Shown piece after piece: positions 26,761 through 35,590 of a DNA stretch of 64,000 bases (its first letter is position 1; every line of letters starts with the position of its first letter). Position numbers and translations under genes: made by a program. Under the pieces are notes generated by a model. It worked only from the letters and a program-made list of their open reading frames with translations. It was not told the DNA's origin and made no database searches. The DNA is taken from NCBI RefSeq assembly GCF_030381805.1, contig NZ_JAUDRH010000007.1:62001-126000 (forward strand), written 5' to 3'. The stretch is from Chlorogloeopsis sp. ULAP01 (lineage in GTDB: Bacteria > Cyanobacteriota > Cyanobacteriia > Cyanobacteriales > Nostocaceae).

Positions 26761-28047
26761 TCATTTTTTAGTGTTGCTCCTTACAAGAACCGCTTGCAAA
26801 CCGGGAAGCACATAGCCAGCTAAACCAATCGCAATCAAGCCAACTGAACTGATGATGTAGAGGATAGCGATCCCTGCGCCTGGAGCGCTACCAACAACGT
26901 GGCTCAAGACATTTGCTATCCTGCTTTGAGACATCATTAAGGGTTCAAAAATGCGATCAGCGAGAGGCCCGGCAATGAGGGTGGCAACTGCGCCTACAAT
27001 CTGGAACATTAGTGATTGGGTGGCAAATACTCGCCCTTGCATACTCGGTTCTACTTGACTCATCCAGATTGCGGTATCACAACTACCCAAAAATGGAAAG
27101 TTAAGGGAGGAGCAAAACTGAGCCGGAATCCAAACCTGGGGAACTCGCCCCAGTCCAAATACAACTTTGCTAACTCCTGCTCCGAGCATACCGCGCAAAA
27201 CTCCATCAATTCGCCGTTTAGGGCCACCCCATAAACTCATAATAATAGCTCCGGTCGTTCCACCTAATCCGGCAGCTGCTGCCAGCGTACCCAGTACCTG
27301 AGCATCATTGTTGGTGCGAGACAAAATCATCGGTGTATATAAGTAATTACCAATATCGTGGGACAACCAAAATAAGGTCGTGACGATCAGCAATGCTAGC
27401 ATCTGAAAATCCCTAAGGATATAGCGCCAGCCAAATTGCAAATCTTGCCAGAAGTTCCTTAGAAGATGAGAAGATGGAAAATCCAGTTCTGGTTGGGGAA
27501 TGAAGACCAATGTCAAGGTGGCGATCGCTACGGCAAAAGAGATAATGTCAATCAGGGCTAGTCCGGCAAACCCAATGATGTAGTAGAGAAAGCCTGCTAA
27601 TGGGGGAGCTAAAATTTGAGCGATGCGTCCTGATAAGGCTCTCATGCTGCTTACCCGCACATATTGCTGCTCTTGTACCATCAGCGAAATTGACGCTGAG
27701 TAGGCAAGTTCTTGGATTTGGACAAAGGCTCCAGCAATTACTGCTGTCAAGTATAAGTGCCAAATTTGTAAGTTATTAGTGACGAAGAGCCAGAGCAGGG
27801 CAATGGTTGTCAGCACGGCAACAGTATCGCCAACCATCATTAGGTATTTGCGGTGAAAGCGATCAACAATCACGCCTGCGAAGGGGGTGATAATAATACG
27901 AGGCAACAAGTCGAAAAAGCCCCAGAGGGTGAGGGTGGTTGCTTGTCCTGTTTCTTCCCATGCCCAGACGGCAAGGGCAAACCCACTCATGCTACTGCCG
28001 ATGGTGGAGATCAGTTGACCGAACCAAATGATGATGAAGGTATGCAC
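26761..28047 (-). CDS. MFS transporter, probable siderophore exporter (EntS/MFS_3-like)
   Basis: A 428-residue, 12-helix major facilitator. Typical pieces are IIWFGQLISTIGSSMSGFAL, the loop GVIVDRFHRKYLMMVGD and MSQVEPSMQGRVFATQSL. This MFS_3 branch contains enterobactin-type exporters, and its place at the end of the TonB receptor/siderophore-binding operon supports export of a siderophore. The start is a GTG only 13 bases from a MITE-like element, without a visible ribosome-binding site; the element may have replaced the native 5' end, so a few N-terminal residues and the promoter may be lost. Confidence 0.88.
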   Translation of the reverse strand: MHTFIIIWFGQLISTIGSSMSGFALAVWAWEETGQATTLTLWGFFDLLPRIIITPFAGVIVDRFHRKYLMMVGDTVAVLTTIALLWLFVTNNLQIWHLYLTAVIAGAFVQIQELAYSASISLMVQEQQYVRVSSMRALSGRIAQILAPPLAGFLYYIIGFAGLALIDIISFAVAIATLTLVFIPQPELDFPSSHLLRNFWQDLQFGWRYILRDFQMLALLIVTTLFWLSHDIGNYLYTPMILSRTNNDAQVLGTLAAAAGLGGTTGAIIMSLWGGPKRRIDGVLRGMLGAGVSKVVFGLGRVPQVWIPAQFCSSLNFPFLGSCDTAIWMSQVEPSMQGRVFATQSLMFQIVGAVATLIAGPLADRIFEPLMMSQSRIANVLSHVVGSAPGAGIAILYIISSVGLIAIGLAGYVLPGLQAVLVRSNTKK

Positions 28048-28060
28048 AAGTGGAAAGTCT

Positions 28061-28364
28061 TATACCAATTCAAAATTTGTCTTGAAAAGTTGAGCCAGTT
28101 GCGTGGGCGGGTTTCCCGACTTGAGCAAACTGGCGTTGCTCAACGGGGGGAACCCCCCTCCGGGTTCACCAGTCCCCTACGGCGGGAAACCCCTCCGGGT
28201 TCGGCAGTCCACTCGGCGGCAGAGCCGCACGTGTGGCTGCACTCACCGCCTACAGGGCTGGATTCACCGCACGCAACTTTCCGCAAAATTCAAAATGAAG
28301 AAAGCTATACATCACAAGGATTTGGGAGTTGGTATCTGTCGCATTCTTTGTTCAAATTGGTATT
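28061..28364. mobile_element. MITE-like composite element with terminal inverted repeats
   Basis: The ends TATACCAATT (28061-28070) and AATTGGTATT (28355-28364) are inverted repeats with one mismatch. The inside is GC-rich mosaic sequence (about 28105-28275) unlike its surroundings, with a tandem duplication of a CCCTCCGGGTTC-type block of about 37-base period at 28151-28210 and several strong stem-loops. No transposase is encoded. It lies between the DUF1636 gene and the MFS gene, probably altering expression of the latter. Confidence 0.7.
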
Positions 28365-28437
28365 ACTTTGGGGTTTAAGGATGCCAAAGGAAGTGCCGTT
28401 CAAGATGGCAACTTACTCACGAATTACTAATTAGTAA

Positions 28438-28812
28438 TTATTCGACGGGTGGAATCTTGGCAATGCTTGCCGATCGCAGCATTTGAGGAAAATATTTCCC
28501 CGATATATCGCCAGTCTTGTTAGCCAAATAGACTTCGCCAAACTGGAGCAGGGCTACGGTGCTTTCGGTAAGCGGGAGGTTAGTAAATAAGAAGGTGGGT
28601 TTGTGAAGTGCAGAGAACGCGACGGCACAAGGGCGATCGCACGTTCCCAAGCAACCAACAGGTTGAATTTCAAGTTCATTGGCTGGGAATTGTTCGGCGT
28701 ATAAAGTGTTTAGTTGATTAAGTAAAAGAGTACCATCGGCAAGCTGATTTTCTGCTCGTTCTTGGGATGAATGGTGGCAGGATTGACAGACGAATAAAAC
28801 GTGTTTGGACAT
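28438..28812 (-). CDS. DUF1636 putative metal-binding protein
   Basis: A 124-residue protein with CQSCHH near the N-terminus (residues 9-14) and VGCLGTCDRPCAVAF in the middle, a four-cysteine arrangement like thioredoxin-like [2Fe-2S] ferredoxins. DUF1636 proteins usually accompany iron or cobalamin uptake genes. Here it starts 4 bases after the stop of the siderophore-binding lipoprotein gene, so it is in the same operon. Its exact role (iron release or sensing) is not established. Confidence 0.85.
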   Translation of the reverse strand: MSKHVLFVCQSCHHSSQERAENQLADGTLLLNQLNTLYAEQFPANELEIQPVGCLGTCDRPCAVAFSALHKPTFLFTNLPLTESTVALLQFGEVYLANKTGDISGKYFPQMLRSASIAKIPPVE

Positions 28813-28816
28813 ATGT

Positions 28817-29803
28817 TTATGGTGTGTTGATTAAGTATTTGAATAAGTCATCAATTACAGCATCGGCAGCAAGTAAATTTGCCCCACCCCAAGTTAGCTG
28901 TTCAACAAGGTATACGTTCTTTTGCTGAACGGCTTTGAGTGTTTGCCAAAGTGGTTTTTCTTGCAGTTTTTCAAAAATTTTTCTGCCACGACTGTCAAAA
29001 ATTGAAATGAATAAAATATCACCATCTATTTCTCCTAGTTTTTCCTCGGAAATACTAAATCGACCTCGTGGTGTAATAATGTTTTGTGATTTAGAGCGTT
29101 GTAATCCAATATCATCAATAACAGAACCAGCAAATGAATTTTTTGTGTCAACTACAATGCCCCGTCCATCATTAACAGAAATAATAGATATTGTCTTATC
29201 CTTATATCGATTACCCAAGGCTATTTTCAATTGTTCGATGCGCTGGTAATAATGACTCCAAGCTTTCTTTGCCGCCTCTTCTTTTCCTAATGCCTCAGCT
29301 ACAAAATTAAAATGTTCTCGCCAAAATTGCGGGCCTCGCCACTTATCTAGTGCTGTAGGAGAAATTTGAGACAAAAGAGGATAAATTTTGCGAAGAGGTT
29401 CCCAACCTAGAATTAAATCAGGCTTAAGTCGCACTATTTTTTCTAAATTAGGATTGCTTTGCTCGCCTAATAGCTCGATTCCTTCTGCTCGATCTTTTAA
29501 ATAAGCAGGAAAATCATCTTGTTCGTAATTTAATGCTGAAGCACTACCAATTGGTTTCACACCAAGGACAATTGCATTAGCCAAAGTAAACTGAGAAAGG
29601 GTGGCGAGACGTTTGGGGTGATGAGGAATACAGGTTTTACCTACTGAATGCTGAATCACTCGGCATGATGCTAATTTTATTAAAGCTAGGTTTTCACTTT
29701 TATCAACAAAAGTATTACTGCAAGCTGCAATTGCAATAACCATTAATATTGATAATGTTAACCACATAAATTGAGCATAAATCTTTTTAAGAAACTTTTT
29801 CAT
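28817..29803 (-). CDS. Iron-siderophore-binding lipoprotein (FecB/FhuD-like)
   Basis: A 328-residue periplasmic binding lipoprotein with lipobox IAIAAC (Cys28). The mature part has HHPKRLATLSQFTLANAIVLGVKPIG, LKPDLILGWEP and the C-terminal PLWQTLKAVQQKNVYLVE, all typical of class III siderophore-binding proteins. It would capture ferric siderophore delivered by the upstream TonB receptor and pass it to an inner-membrane ABC permease. No FecCD permease or ATPase gene is present here, so those must be elsewhere. Confidence 0.92.
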   Translation of the reverse strand: MKKFLKKIYAQFMWLTLSILMVIAIAACSNTFVDKSENLALIKLASCRVIQHSVGKTCIPHHPKRLATLSQFTLANAIVLGVKPIGSASALNYEQDDFPAYLKDRAEGIELLGEQSNPNLEKIVRLKPDLILGWEPLRKIYPLLSQISPTALDKWRGPQFWREHFNFVAEALGKEEAAKKAWSHYYQRIEQLKIALGNRYKDKTISIISVNDGRGIVVDTKNSFAGSVIDDIGLQRSKSQNIITPRGRFSISEEKLGEIDGDILFISIFDSRGRKIFEKLQEKPLWQTLKAVQQKNVYLVEQLTWGGANLLAADAVIDDLFKYLINTP

Positions 29804-29870
29804 TGCAGCTAAGTTATTGGAAGTCTTTATGCAAAAACAAGAAAATCTTAATTAATAACAAGAAGATATC

Positions 29871-32486
29871 CTAAAACTCCCACGAAATTGTTCCCTGTAC
29901 CGTGAACGGTTCGCCCGCAAAAAGCCGCGCCCTATTTGCGGCAGACTCAAAATAGTCCACGTCAAATATATTTCTGAAATTGATCTGCGCTCGGAATCTA
30001 TCTCGCCTGTAGAACAGAGCAGCATCCGTACGAAAATAGCTCGGCACAGTAAATGTGTTGCCTAAATCTCCCTGGCGATCGCCCACAAAAAAGAATCCCG
30101 CACCAACCCCAAAGCCTTGCAATGAACCTTGCTGAATTTCGTAGGTTGTCCACAGGTTAAAGGTATGTTCTGGCGCGTTATTCACCCGGTTATCTACCGC
30201 AAACGTGTTGTCTTTAGTAATACGAGCATCATTATAAGCATAGCCCGCAAAGATGCCCCATCCCGGTAAGATTTCGCCTGCCAGACTCAGTTCAATGCCT
30301 CGGCTGCGTTGTTCGCCCGTTTGGATGGAAAAGCCTGGTGGTACGCCTGGTCTATTGTCAGCCGTTGTGACATTGGAGCGAATGATGTCGTAGAAGGCAA
30401 GAGTTGCAGATAGCTGATTATTTAAATCTGCTTTAACTCCGACTTCATACTGCGTGCCGCGTTCTGGTTGAAATGAGTTGCCACCGAAAGCAATTCCTGT
30501 CACTGGACTGAACGAGCGAGTATAGCTGGCATAAAGCGAAATTGGCGTAATAGGTTGATAGACAATACCAAAACGGGGACTGAAGGCATTATCAGATTGT
30601 TCTAGTTCTGTATTAGCGACAAGATTCTCTGTAGTTTGTTTAAAGGTATCAAACCGAACACCCAACAGCACTTTGAGATTTTCCACCAGCTTGATTTGAT
30701 CTTGTATATAGATACCCAGTGAATCTGTTTTAATGGCATCACTTGCCCTACTCAGAGAACCAACCGTGCTGTTATATACAGGATTAAACAGATCGAGTGG
30801 CGCAGCAGTACCCCGAAAACTTCGGTCTGTCGTTCTGTCAAAACTGAGGGTAGTGCCGATTAGTAACTGATGTTCAATTGAGCCAGTTGAAAATTTACCA
30901 ACCAAATCAGCAGCCAAGTCATAAGAATCGGACTCCAATCTTCGGTCTTTAATGGCTAGACGATTGACGATTTGATTATTGGACGCGAGGCTAGTGGGGA
31001 GATAGAGTTCTTGTTCAGTACGCTCAAACACTGCTCGAAAGGCGTTTTGTAATGACCAGTTGTCACTAAATTGATGCTCAAATCTGTATCCAACTCTACC
31101 AAGTGTTAGCTCATTGAAAGCGGAAGGTTCATTGATATTGCGGTTGCGCGGTATTTTCCCATTCGGATTAGGAAGCACAGTACCATCGGCTGGAATACCC
31201 AAGTTAGTTGAGTTAGTCGTAGAATCGATGTACTCTCCTTCCAGAGTCAACTTTGTCTTCTCGCCGATTGCCAAACTCACAACGGGAGCAACGAGTAGAT
31301 ATTTGTTTTCGAGAAAATCTACAAAACTGCCTACATTTTTGTAAGCAGCGTTTAGTCGATACAAAACGCTTCCAGAGTCATTCAATAGCCCAGACAGATC
31401 GACTGCGCTACGGTAGAAGTCATAGCTGCCAATCGTGGCATCAACAGTATAAAAGGGGTCGCTTAGGGGCTGTTTGGTAATCAAGTTGACTGTGCCACCA
31501 GGAAGTCCTCGACCAAATAGAACTGAAGCCGGGCCTTTGAGGACTTCCACTCGCTCAATATTGGAGAAGTCAAATGTGGTTTGTGAAGGTTCTCTCAAAC
31601 CATCCCTAAGATAATTTCCGGAGAAAGCACCAACAGTGAAGCCCCGGATGGACACATTAGCGGTTGGAAAGGATGGAGGAGTAAACACGTTCACACCGGG
31701 AACATTTCTAATGGCATCTTGCAGTTGGGTGATATTTTGATCGCGGATTACTTGTTGAGGTATCACCTGAATTGACTGAGGAATGTCACGCAAAGGGGTG
31801 TCGATTTTAGTAGCTGTTGAGGAATCTCTTACGCGGTACCTATCTTGTTCTCCTGTCACCACCAACTCAATTGGCTCATCATCTTCTGCTGATGCTTCTT
31901 GCTCCGGTTGGGTTTCACTAGTTGGCTGCTCTTGTTCTGGGGTTTGTGACGTTTGAGGTTGCTGCTGTAGTGGTGTGGAAGAAGCTACACTCGCCACCCC
32001 AAAGATTAGACCCTCGTCTGGACTGTCAAACAACTCTACGATTGGTAGACCCGCTTCACCCGTTACTGTCACCCGGATAGTATTGGCATCTAGATTAGTC
32101 GCCGTTATCTGGGTAATACCCTCAACTGGTTTTTCCGAACGGAATGTAAATGCATCACCACTCTTGTTACGCAATTGTGCATTGGGAATGTCAACAATAA
32201 AGCTATTGCCAGCACTGCGATTCACCACTTGCAACTGTTGTCCAAGAGTTGTTTGTAAAACCACGTCCACACCTTTGTCGGTGGCATTGGCTTTAACTCC
32301 CGTCACCTGTACTACCGTTACACCAGGGTCTTGAGCCAGTAGTGCAGCACTTCTTTGAGGATGAATAATATCTTGAATGCGAGAACTATTTGAATCTGCT
32401 TGAGCAGGTTGAATTGTTAGAATTGCGATCGCACCTACAGCGAAAAGAACGTGAGATTTTTGACCCATAGCCGCACACACCATCAT
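29871..32486 (-). CDS. TonB-dependent siderophore receptor with AMIN domain
   Basis: I start at ATG 32486 (MMVCAAMGQKS), with GGGA upstream; 871 residues. A signal peptide ending QPAQA is followed by an AMIN-like domain (about residues 55-165), a Gln/Glu-rich linker, a TonB box region IELVVTG, the plug (IPQSIQVIPQQVIRDQNI, VEVLKGPASVLFGRGLPGG) and a 22-strand barrel ending FTVQGTISWEF with the outer-membrane terminal Phe. The plug-plus-barrel type is FhuA/FpvA-like, so it imports a ferric siderophore. The N-terminal AMIN domain is common in cyanobacterial receptors. An AraC regulator is just upstream. Confidence 0.95.
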   Translation of the reverse strand: MMVCAAMGQKSHVLFAVGAIAILTIQPAQADSNSSRIQDIIHPQRSAALLAQDPGVTVVQVTGVKANATDKGVDVVLQTTLGQQLQVVNRSAGNSFIVDIPNAQLRNKSGDAFTFRSEKPVEGITQITATNLDANTIRVTVTGEAGLPIVELFDSPDEGLIFGVASVASSTPLQQQPQTSQTPEQEQPTSETQPEQEASAEDDEPIELVVTGEQDRYRVRDSSTATKIDTPLRDIPQSIQVIPQQVIRDQNITQLQDAIRNVPGVNVFTPPSFPTANVSIRGFTVGAFSGNYLRDGLREPSQTTFDFSNIERVEVLKGPASVLFGRGLPGGTVNLITKQPLSDPFYTVDATIGSYDFYRSAVDLSGLLNDSGSVLYRLNAAYKNVGSFVDFLENKYLLVAPVVSLAIGEKTKLTLEGEYIDSTTNSTNLGIPADGTVLPNPNGKIPRNRNINEPSAFNELTLGRVGYRFEHQFSDNWSLQNAFRAVFERTEQELYLPTSLASNNQIVNRLAIKDRRLESDSYDLAADLVGKFSTGSIEHQLLIGTTLSFDRTTDRSFRGTAAPLDLFNPVYNSTVGSLSRASDAIKTDSLGIYIQDQIKLVENLKVLLGVRFDTFKQTTENLVANTELEQSDNAFSPRFGIVYQPITPISLYASYTRSFSPVTGIAFGGNSFQPERGTQYEVGVKADLNNQLSATLAFYDIIRSNVTTADNRPGVPPGFSIQTGEQRSRGIELSLAGEILPGWGIFAGYAYNDARITKDNTFAVDNRVNNAPEHTFNLWTTYEIQQGSLQGFGVGAGFFFVGDRQGDLGNTFTVPSYFRTDAALFYRRDRFRAQINFRNIFDVDYFESAANRARLFAGEPFTVQGTISWEF

Positions 32487-32587
32487 CACGAAGTTCCCAC
32501 AACAGTTGCTAATGAATTTCAATAACTGTTAGGTAGAATAGGTCATTTTGTAATTTCAGGTGATTTCTACAGGGTCATTTTTGAACG

Positions 32588-33607
32588 CTAGGCGGACTTT
32601 TTTTGGCACATTGTTTGATAGTCGCTGGGATTTATGCCAAACTTCTTGCGGAATGCAACCGCAAAGTAGCTTCTATTGGCAAATCCTACTGCGTAAGATA
32701 CCTCGGCTACATTCATTCGACCTTCCAGAAGTAGTTGAGAAGCTTTCTCTAAACGATGCTCATGCAGATATCCAAACACTGTCGTACCGAAGAGTTGATG
32801 AAATCCTCGTTTGAGTTTGCGATCGTTTAAATGTACTTGTCGTGCTAATTCAATTAATGAAGGTGGATTAGTAATATCTTGGAGTAAAATATCTCTCGCT
32901 TGATAGATGCGCTCAATATCGCCCTTCTTTAGGTTAACCGACTGCTTGTAAGGTGTACCATCCTGAAACAGTTGAGCGAACTGTAAGGTGATTAATTCCA
33001 GTGTTTTAGCTTCTAAATAGGTGCGTCGCATGATTCCTTGAAACGGACACTGAAGTATTTGCTGTAATGCTACTTGCATTGCCGGGGTCATTTTGCCAAG
33101 TGATTGATAAAATGAAGGCGGTTTGTCAGTTTCCAAGAATGGTTTGAGTAGGTTCGGTAAATATGCTTCCTGACCCTTACTCAATAATCTCAACAGCTGC
33201 GGTTCCAGGCGGATTCTGATATTGATATCTCTTCCCGCCATAAATTTTTCAATTTCTCGTGTTCCTGTTTCAAAAGAAAATAAATAACTTTCTCCAGGTT
33301 GTTCGCAAGCATCTTCATTCACACCAAAGATTTGCTCTCTCCATATCCCTGAACTCCGAAAAACCAACGACACAGTGCGATAATTGCTATCGACCGAATC
33401 ACAACCATGAATCTCTGGATTCTCAAAATTAAAAATTTCTATTCGGAGTCCCGGACACAGTGAAGTCTCACTAAATAGACCTTTTTTAAGTGGATGCTGC
33501 CAGATCGAAACGCATTCAACATCGTCATAATCATAGGTAATTTCTCCAGTGTGTACACCCTCTTTCCACATTTCCTCCCACTGGACACTTGTATAAACTT
33601 TTGCCAT
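32588..33607 (-). CDS. AraC-family regulator (PchR-like)
   Basis: A 339-residue protein with a C-terminal AraC DNA-binding domain containing two helix-turn-helix units (IELARQVHLNDRKLKRGFHQLFG and MNVAEVSYAVGFANRSYFAVAFRKKFG) and an N-terminal effector domain. In this context it resembles PchR-type activators that sense ferric siderophores and switch on the receptor gene. It is the first gene of the minus-strand iron cluster, 101 bases upstream of the receptor start, with a Fur-like site about 220 bases upstream of its own start. Confidence 0.92.
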   Translation of the reverse strand: MAKVYTSVQWEEMWKEGVHTGEITYDYDDVECVSIWQHPLKKGLFSETSLCPGLRIEIFNFENPEIHGCDSVDSNYRTVSLVFRSSGIWREQIFGVNEDACEQPGESYLFSFETGTREIEKFMAGRDINIRIRLEPQLLRLLSKGQEAYLPNLLKPFLETDKPPSFYQSLGKMTPAMQVALQQILQCPFQGIMRRTYLEAKTLELITLQFAQLFQDGTPYKQSVNLKKGDIERIYQARDILLQDITNPPSLIELARQVHLNDRKLKRGFHQLFGTTVFGYLHEHRLEKASQLLLEGRMNVAEVSYAVGFANRSYFAVAFRKKFGINPSDYQTMCQKKSA

Positions 33608-33824
33608 TTTAGTTAATTAAGTTTATTGTCAAGTTTAAGTTTATTGAGAAATAATCTCATATTTATTATCAGGTGATCAAGCTTGTCGATCCCTTTATCA
33701 CCCAAACAGGATTCAGGAGGCAAACAAATATGGAATGCAAATGCTTAACTGTCAGCTGATTATTCTTTTAATTTTTGGCTCTAAATATAGGTTTCCCATC
33801 ACTTATGTCCTAAAAAACATCGCC

Positions 33825-33841
33825 AATGATAATGATATTGA
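33825..33841. promoter_or_regulatory. Putative Fur box
   Basis: AATGATAATGATATTGA closely resembles the repeated GATAAT units of Fur operators (GATAATGATAATCATTATC). It lies in the divergent region between the AraC gene (minus) and the DUF1517 gene (plus). Iron control of the siderophore cluster is well known in cyanobacteria, so the site is plausible, but it is a sequence match only. Confidence 0.55.
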
Positions 33842-33962
33842 CAAATTCCACCTCCATCTCGAATGAAACAGCCCTGCCCGATAGGAGGAAGCAGAGTCAA
33901 GCACATTTATAGATAAACTAAAAACCAACTATCAACGGCCGACACATAACAGGAGGGTAAAA

Positions 33963-34556
33963 ATGCGTGATTCCTTTAATCGAATGATAGGTAAGACTCG
34001 CTATGTGGTTTGTCGGATCATGCTGCATTTAAGTGGATCTGAGGTAGCGCCAATTTTGGGAGTATTAAATCGTGCCGCACGGGAAGCGATCGACGCCGAA
34101 GGCGACATGGAAGTTTTAGGAGAAGGATTAGTAGAACTATGCGAAACTTTAATGCGGTACGAAGAAGACTGGCTTTCTGCTGCGAATGAAGGAGATGTAT
34201 TTTGGAGCGAAGGTGAAGCCGGTGACTATGTCAATGAATTATTTACTGATTCTGCTCAAAGATATGGCACCGAACTCGATTTTCATTCCACCTCTGATTT
34301 TGATGAATCTTTTTCTGTACCTGTAACGCGCAATGTCATTGTCATGATTACGGTGGCTTTTGAGGGAGAAGTACCAGAATTAGAAACTGACTTAGCCAAT
34401 ATTACCGCGCTTAAGGAAGGCTTGAAAGCACTAATCAGTTTACATTATAAACATAAACTGCGGGCTATTCAGGTGCATTTCTCACCAGCGCAGTTGGGTG
34501 ATGAACTCTCCAATGATCAACTTTTGCAACACTATCCAGAGTTGATTCCCCTGTAA
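33963..34556 (+). CDS. DUF1517-family protein
   Basis: A 197-residue soluble acidic protein with features I associate with the DUF1517 family of cyanobacteria and plastids: VAPILGVLNRAAREAIDAEG, LVELCETLMRYEEDWLSAANEGDVFW and VTRNVIVMITVAFEGEVPELETDL. The function is unknown. A strong AGGAGG site about 7 bases upstream fixes the start. No transmembrane segment, unlike longer DUF1517 members. Confidence 0.75.
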   Translation: MRDSFNRMIGKTRYVVCRIMLHLSGSEVAPILGVLNRAAREAIDAEGDMEVLGEGLVELCETLMRYEEDWLSAANEGDVFWSEGEAGDYVNELFTDSAQRYGTELDFHSTSDFDESFSVPVTRNVIVMITVAFEGEVPELETDLANITALKEGLKALISLHYKHKLRAIQVHFSPAQLGDELSNDQLLQHYPELIPL

Positions 34557-34626
34557 TTTGTACGGTCGTCTGTACTTAGCACAGGCAAGGAGAAATTGTT
34601 AAGCTCGGAGATGGGACAATAGTAAA

Positions 34627-35505
34627 ATGCTGATGAACATTTTGCGGAAATTTACAGTAATTGTTTTAACGCTAAGTTTATGCTTGACTACGGTTGCTTG
34701 TGGTGGGGGGGCAAACCAAAGTACACCGCAAGCAACAGATGCTAGCCGAACATCTGAGGTTACTAAGTTGAGTGATGGACAGTATCAGGTGCAGCAAGCT
34801 AGCTACAACGATGCAGATGGGGAATATACCCTGTTTTTATTAGGTGCCACACCCCCAACTGTCAGAACCGAAAATTTACAGATGGCGCGGTTGACTGATG
34901 AGGAAATTAAGGAGGGTAAAAAATCCTACTTAAAAGTAGAGAATGGACAGCCTGTCCTCTACCTAACGGAAGATTTCAAAATTGAGTACGTCCACAACGT
35001 CACTGAAACTCGCACTGATCCTCAAACCGGACAACAAGAAACTGTCGTAGTCCGTCGAGAAAATGGTTTTTGGGCTCCCTTTGCCGGCTCTCTAGCTGGG
35101 GCAGTGGCAGGACAGGCTATTGGTAATGCGTTGTTTAGACCTCATTACTATGTACCGCCTGTGTATCAGCCGGGAGTAATAACTGGTTACGGTGGCTATG
35201 GCAGAAGCTATAACGATGCAATTACAAGTTATCAGCGTCGTTACAATCAGCCGCCAGCAGCAGTGAGAAATCGCACAGCTTTCCGTACTACAGGTAACAT
35301 CAGAAGAACATATCCTAACGGTTCAACAGTACGTACCACACCACGTACTGGTACAAATAGCCGCGCTACTGGTTCGGGCTACGGCGGTAGCACACTCAGA
35401 CCTTCTGGTAGAACTAACACCACTAGACGCAGTCCTAGTTTTGGTAGTGGAGGCAGCTCCAGCCGCCGAACAACAGGTTTTGGTAGCAGAAGCAGAAGGC
35501 GGTAG
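34627..35505 (+). CDS. Lipoprotein with glycine-zipper-like segment and Ser/Arg/Gly-rich tail
   Basis: A 292-residue predicted lipoprotein (lipobox LTTVAC). After a low-complexity linker comes a conserved-looking region (SDGQYQVQQASYNDADGEY to KIEYVHNVTETRTDP), then PFAGSLAGAVAGQAIGNALF, a glycine-zipper-like segment, and a tail of about 110 residues rich in Arg, Ser, Thr and Gly. The tail is basic and repetitive and is probably exposed on the periplasmic side or bound to wall polymer. No known function. A terminator follows. Confidence 0.85.
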   Translation: MLMNILRKFTVIVLTLSLCLTTVACGGGANQSTPQATDASRTSEVTKLSDGQYQVQQASYNDADGEYTLFLLGATPPTVRTENLQMARLTDEEIKEGKKSYLKVENGQPVLYLTEDFKIEYVHNVTETRTDPQTGQQETVVVRRENGFWAPFAGSLAGAVAGQAIGNALFRPHYYVPPVYQPGVITGYGGYGRSYNDAITSYQRRYNQPPAAVRNRTAFRTTGNIRRTYPNGSTVRTTPRTGTNSRATGSGYGGSTLRPSGRTNTTRRSPSFGSGGSSSRRTTGFGSRSRRR

Positions 35506-35534
35506 GTAATTGACGCGGAGACGCGGAGAATATG

Positions 35535-35568
35535 AGACGCGGGGAAATAGGGATTTCTCCGCGTCTTT
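35535..35568 (+). terminator. Rho-independent-like terminator
   Basis: Arms AGACGCGG (35535-35542) and CCGCGTCT (35559-35566) pair perfectly, with inner AAAT/ATTT pairing, then TTT. It follows the lipoprotein gene by 30 bases and faces the convergent DAHP synthase gene, so it may serve both. Confidence 0.65.
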
Positions 35569-35590
35569 AGTTATTGGAAAGACATAATTT

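Noticed and set aside
27853..28434. 193-residue plus-strand frame across the MFS start and MITE-like element
   Set aside because: Half is antisense to the transporter and half translates the GC-rich repeat; not protein-like.
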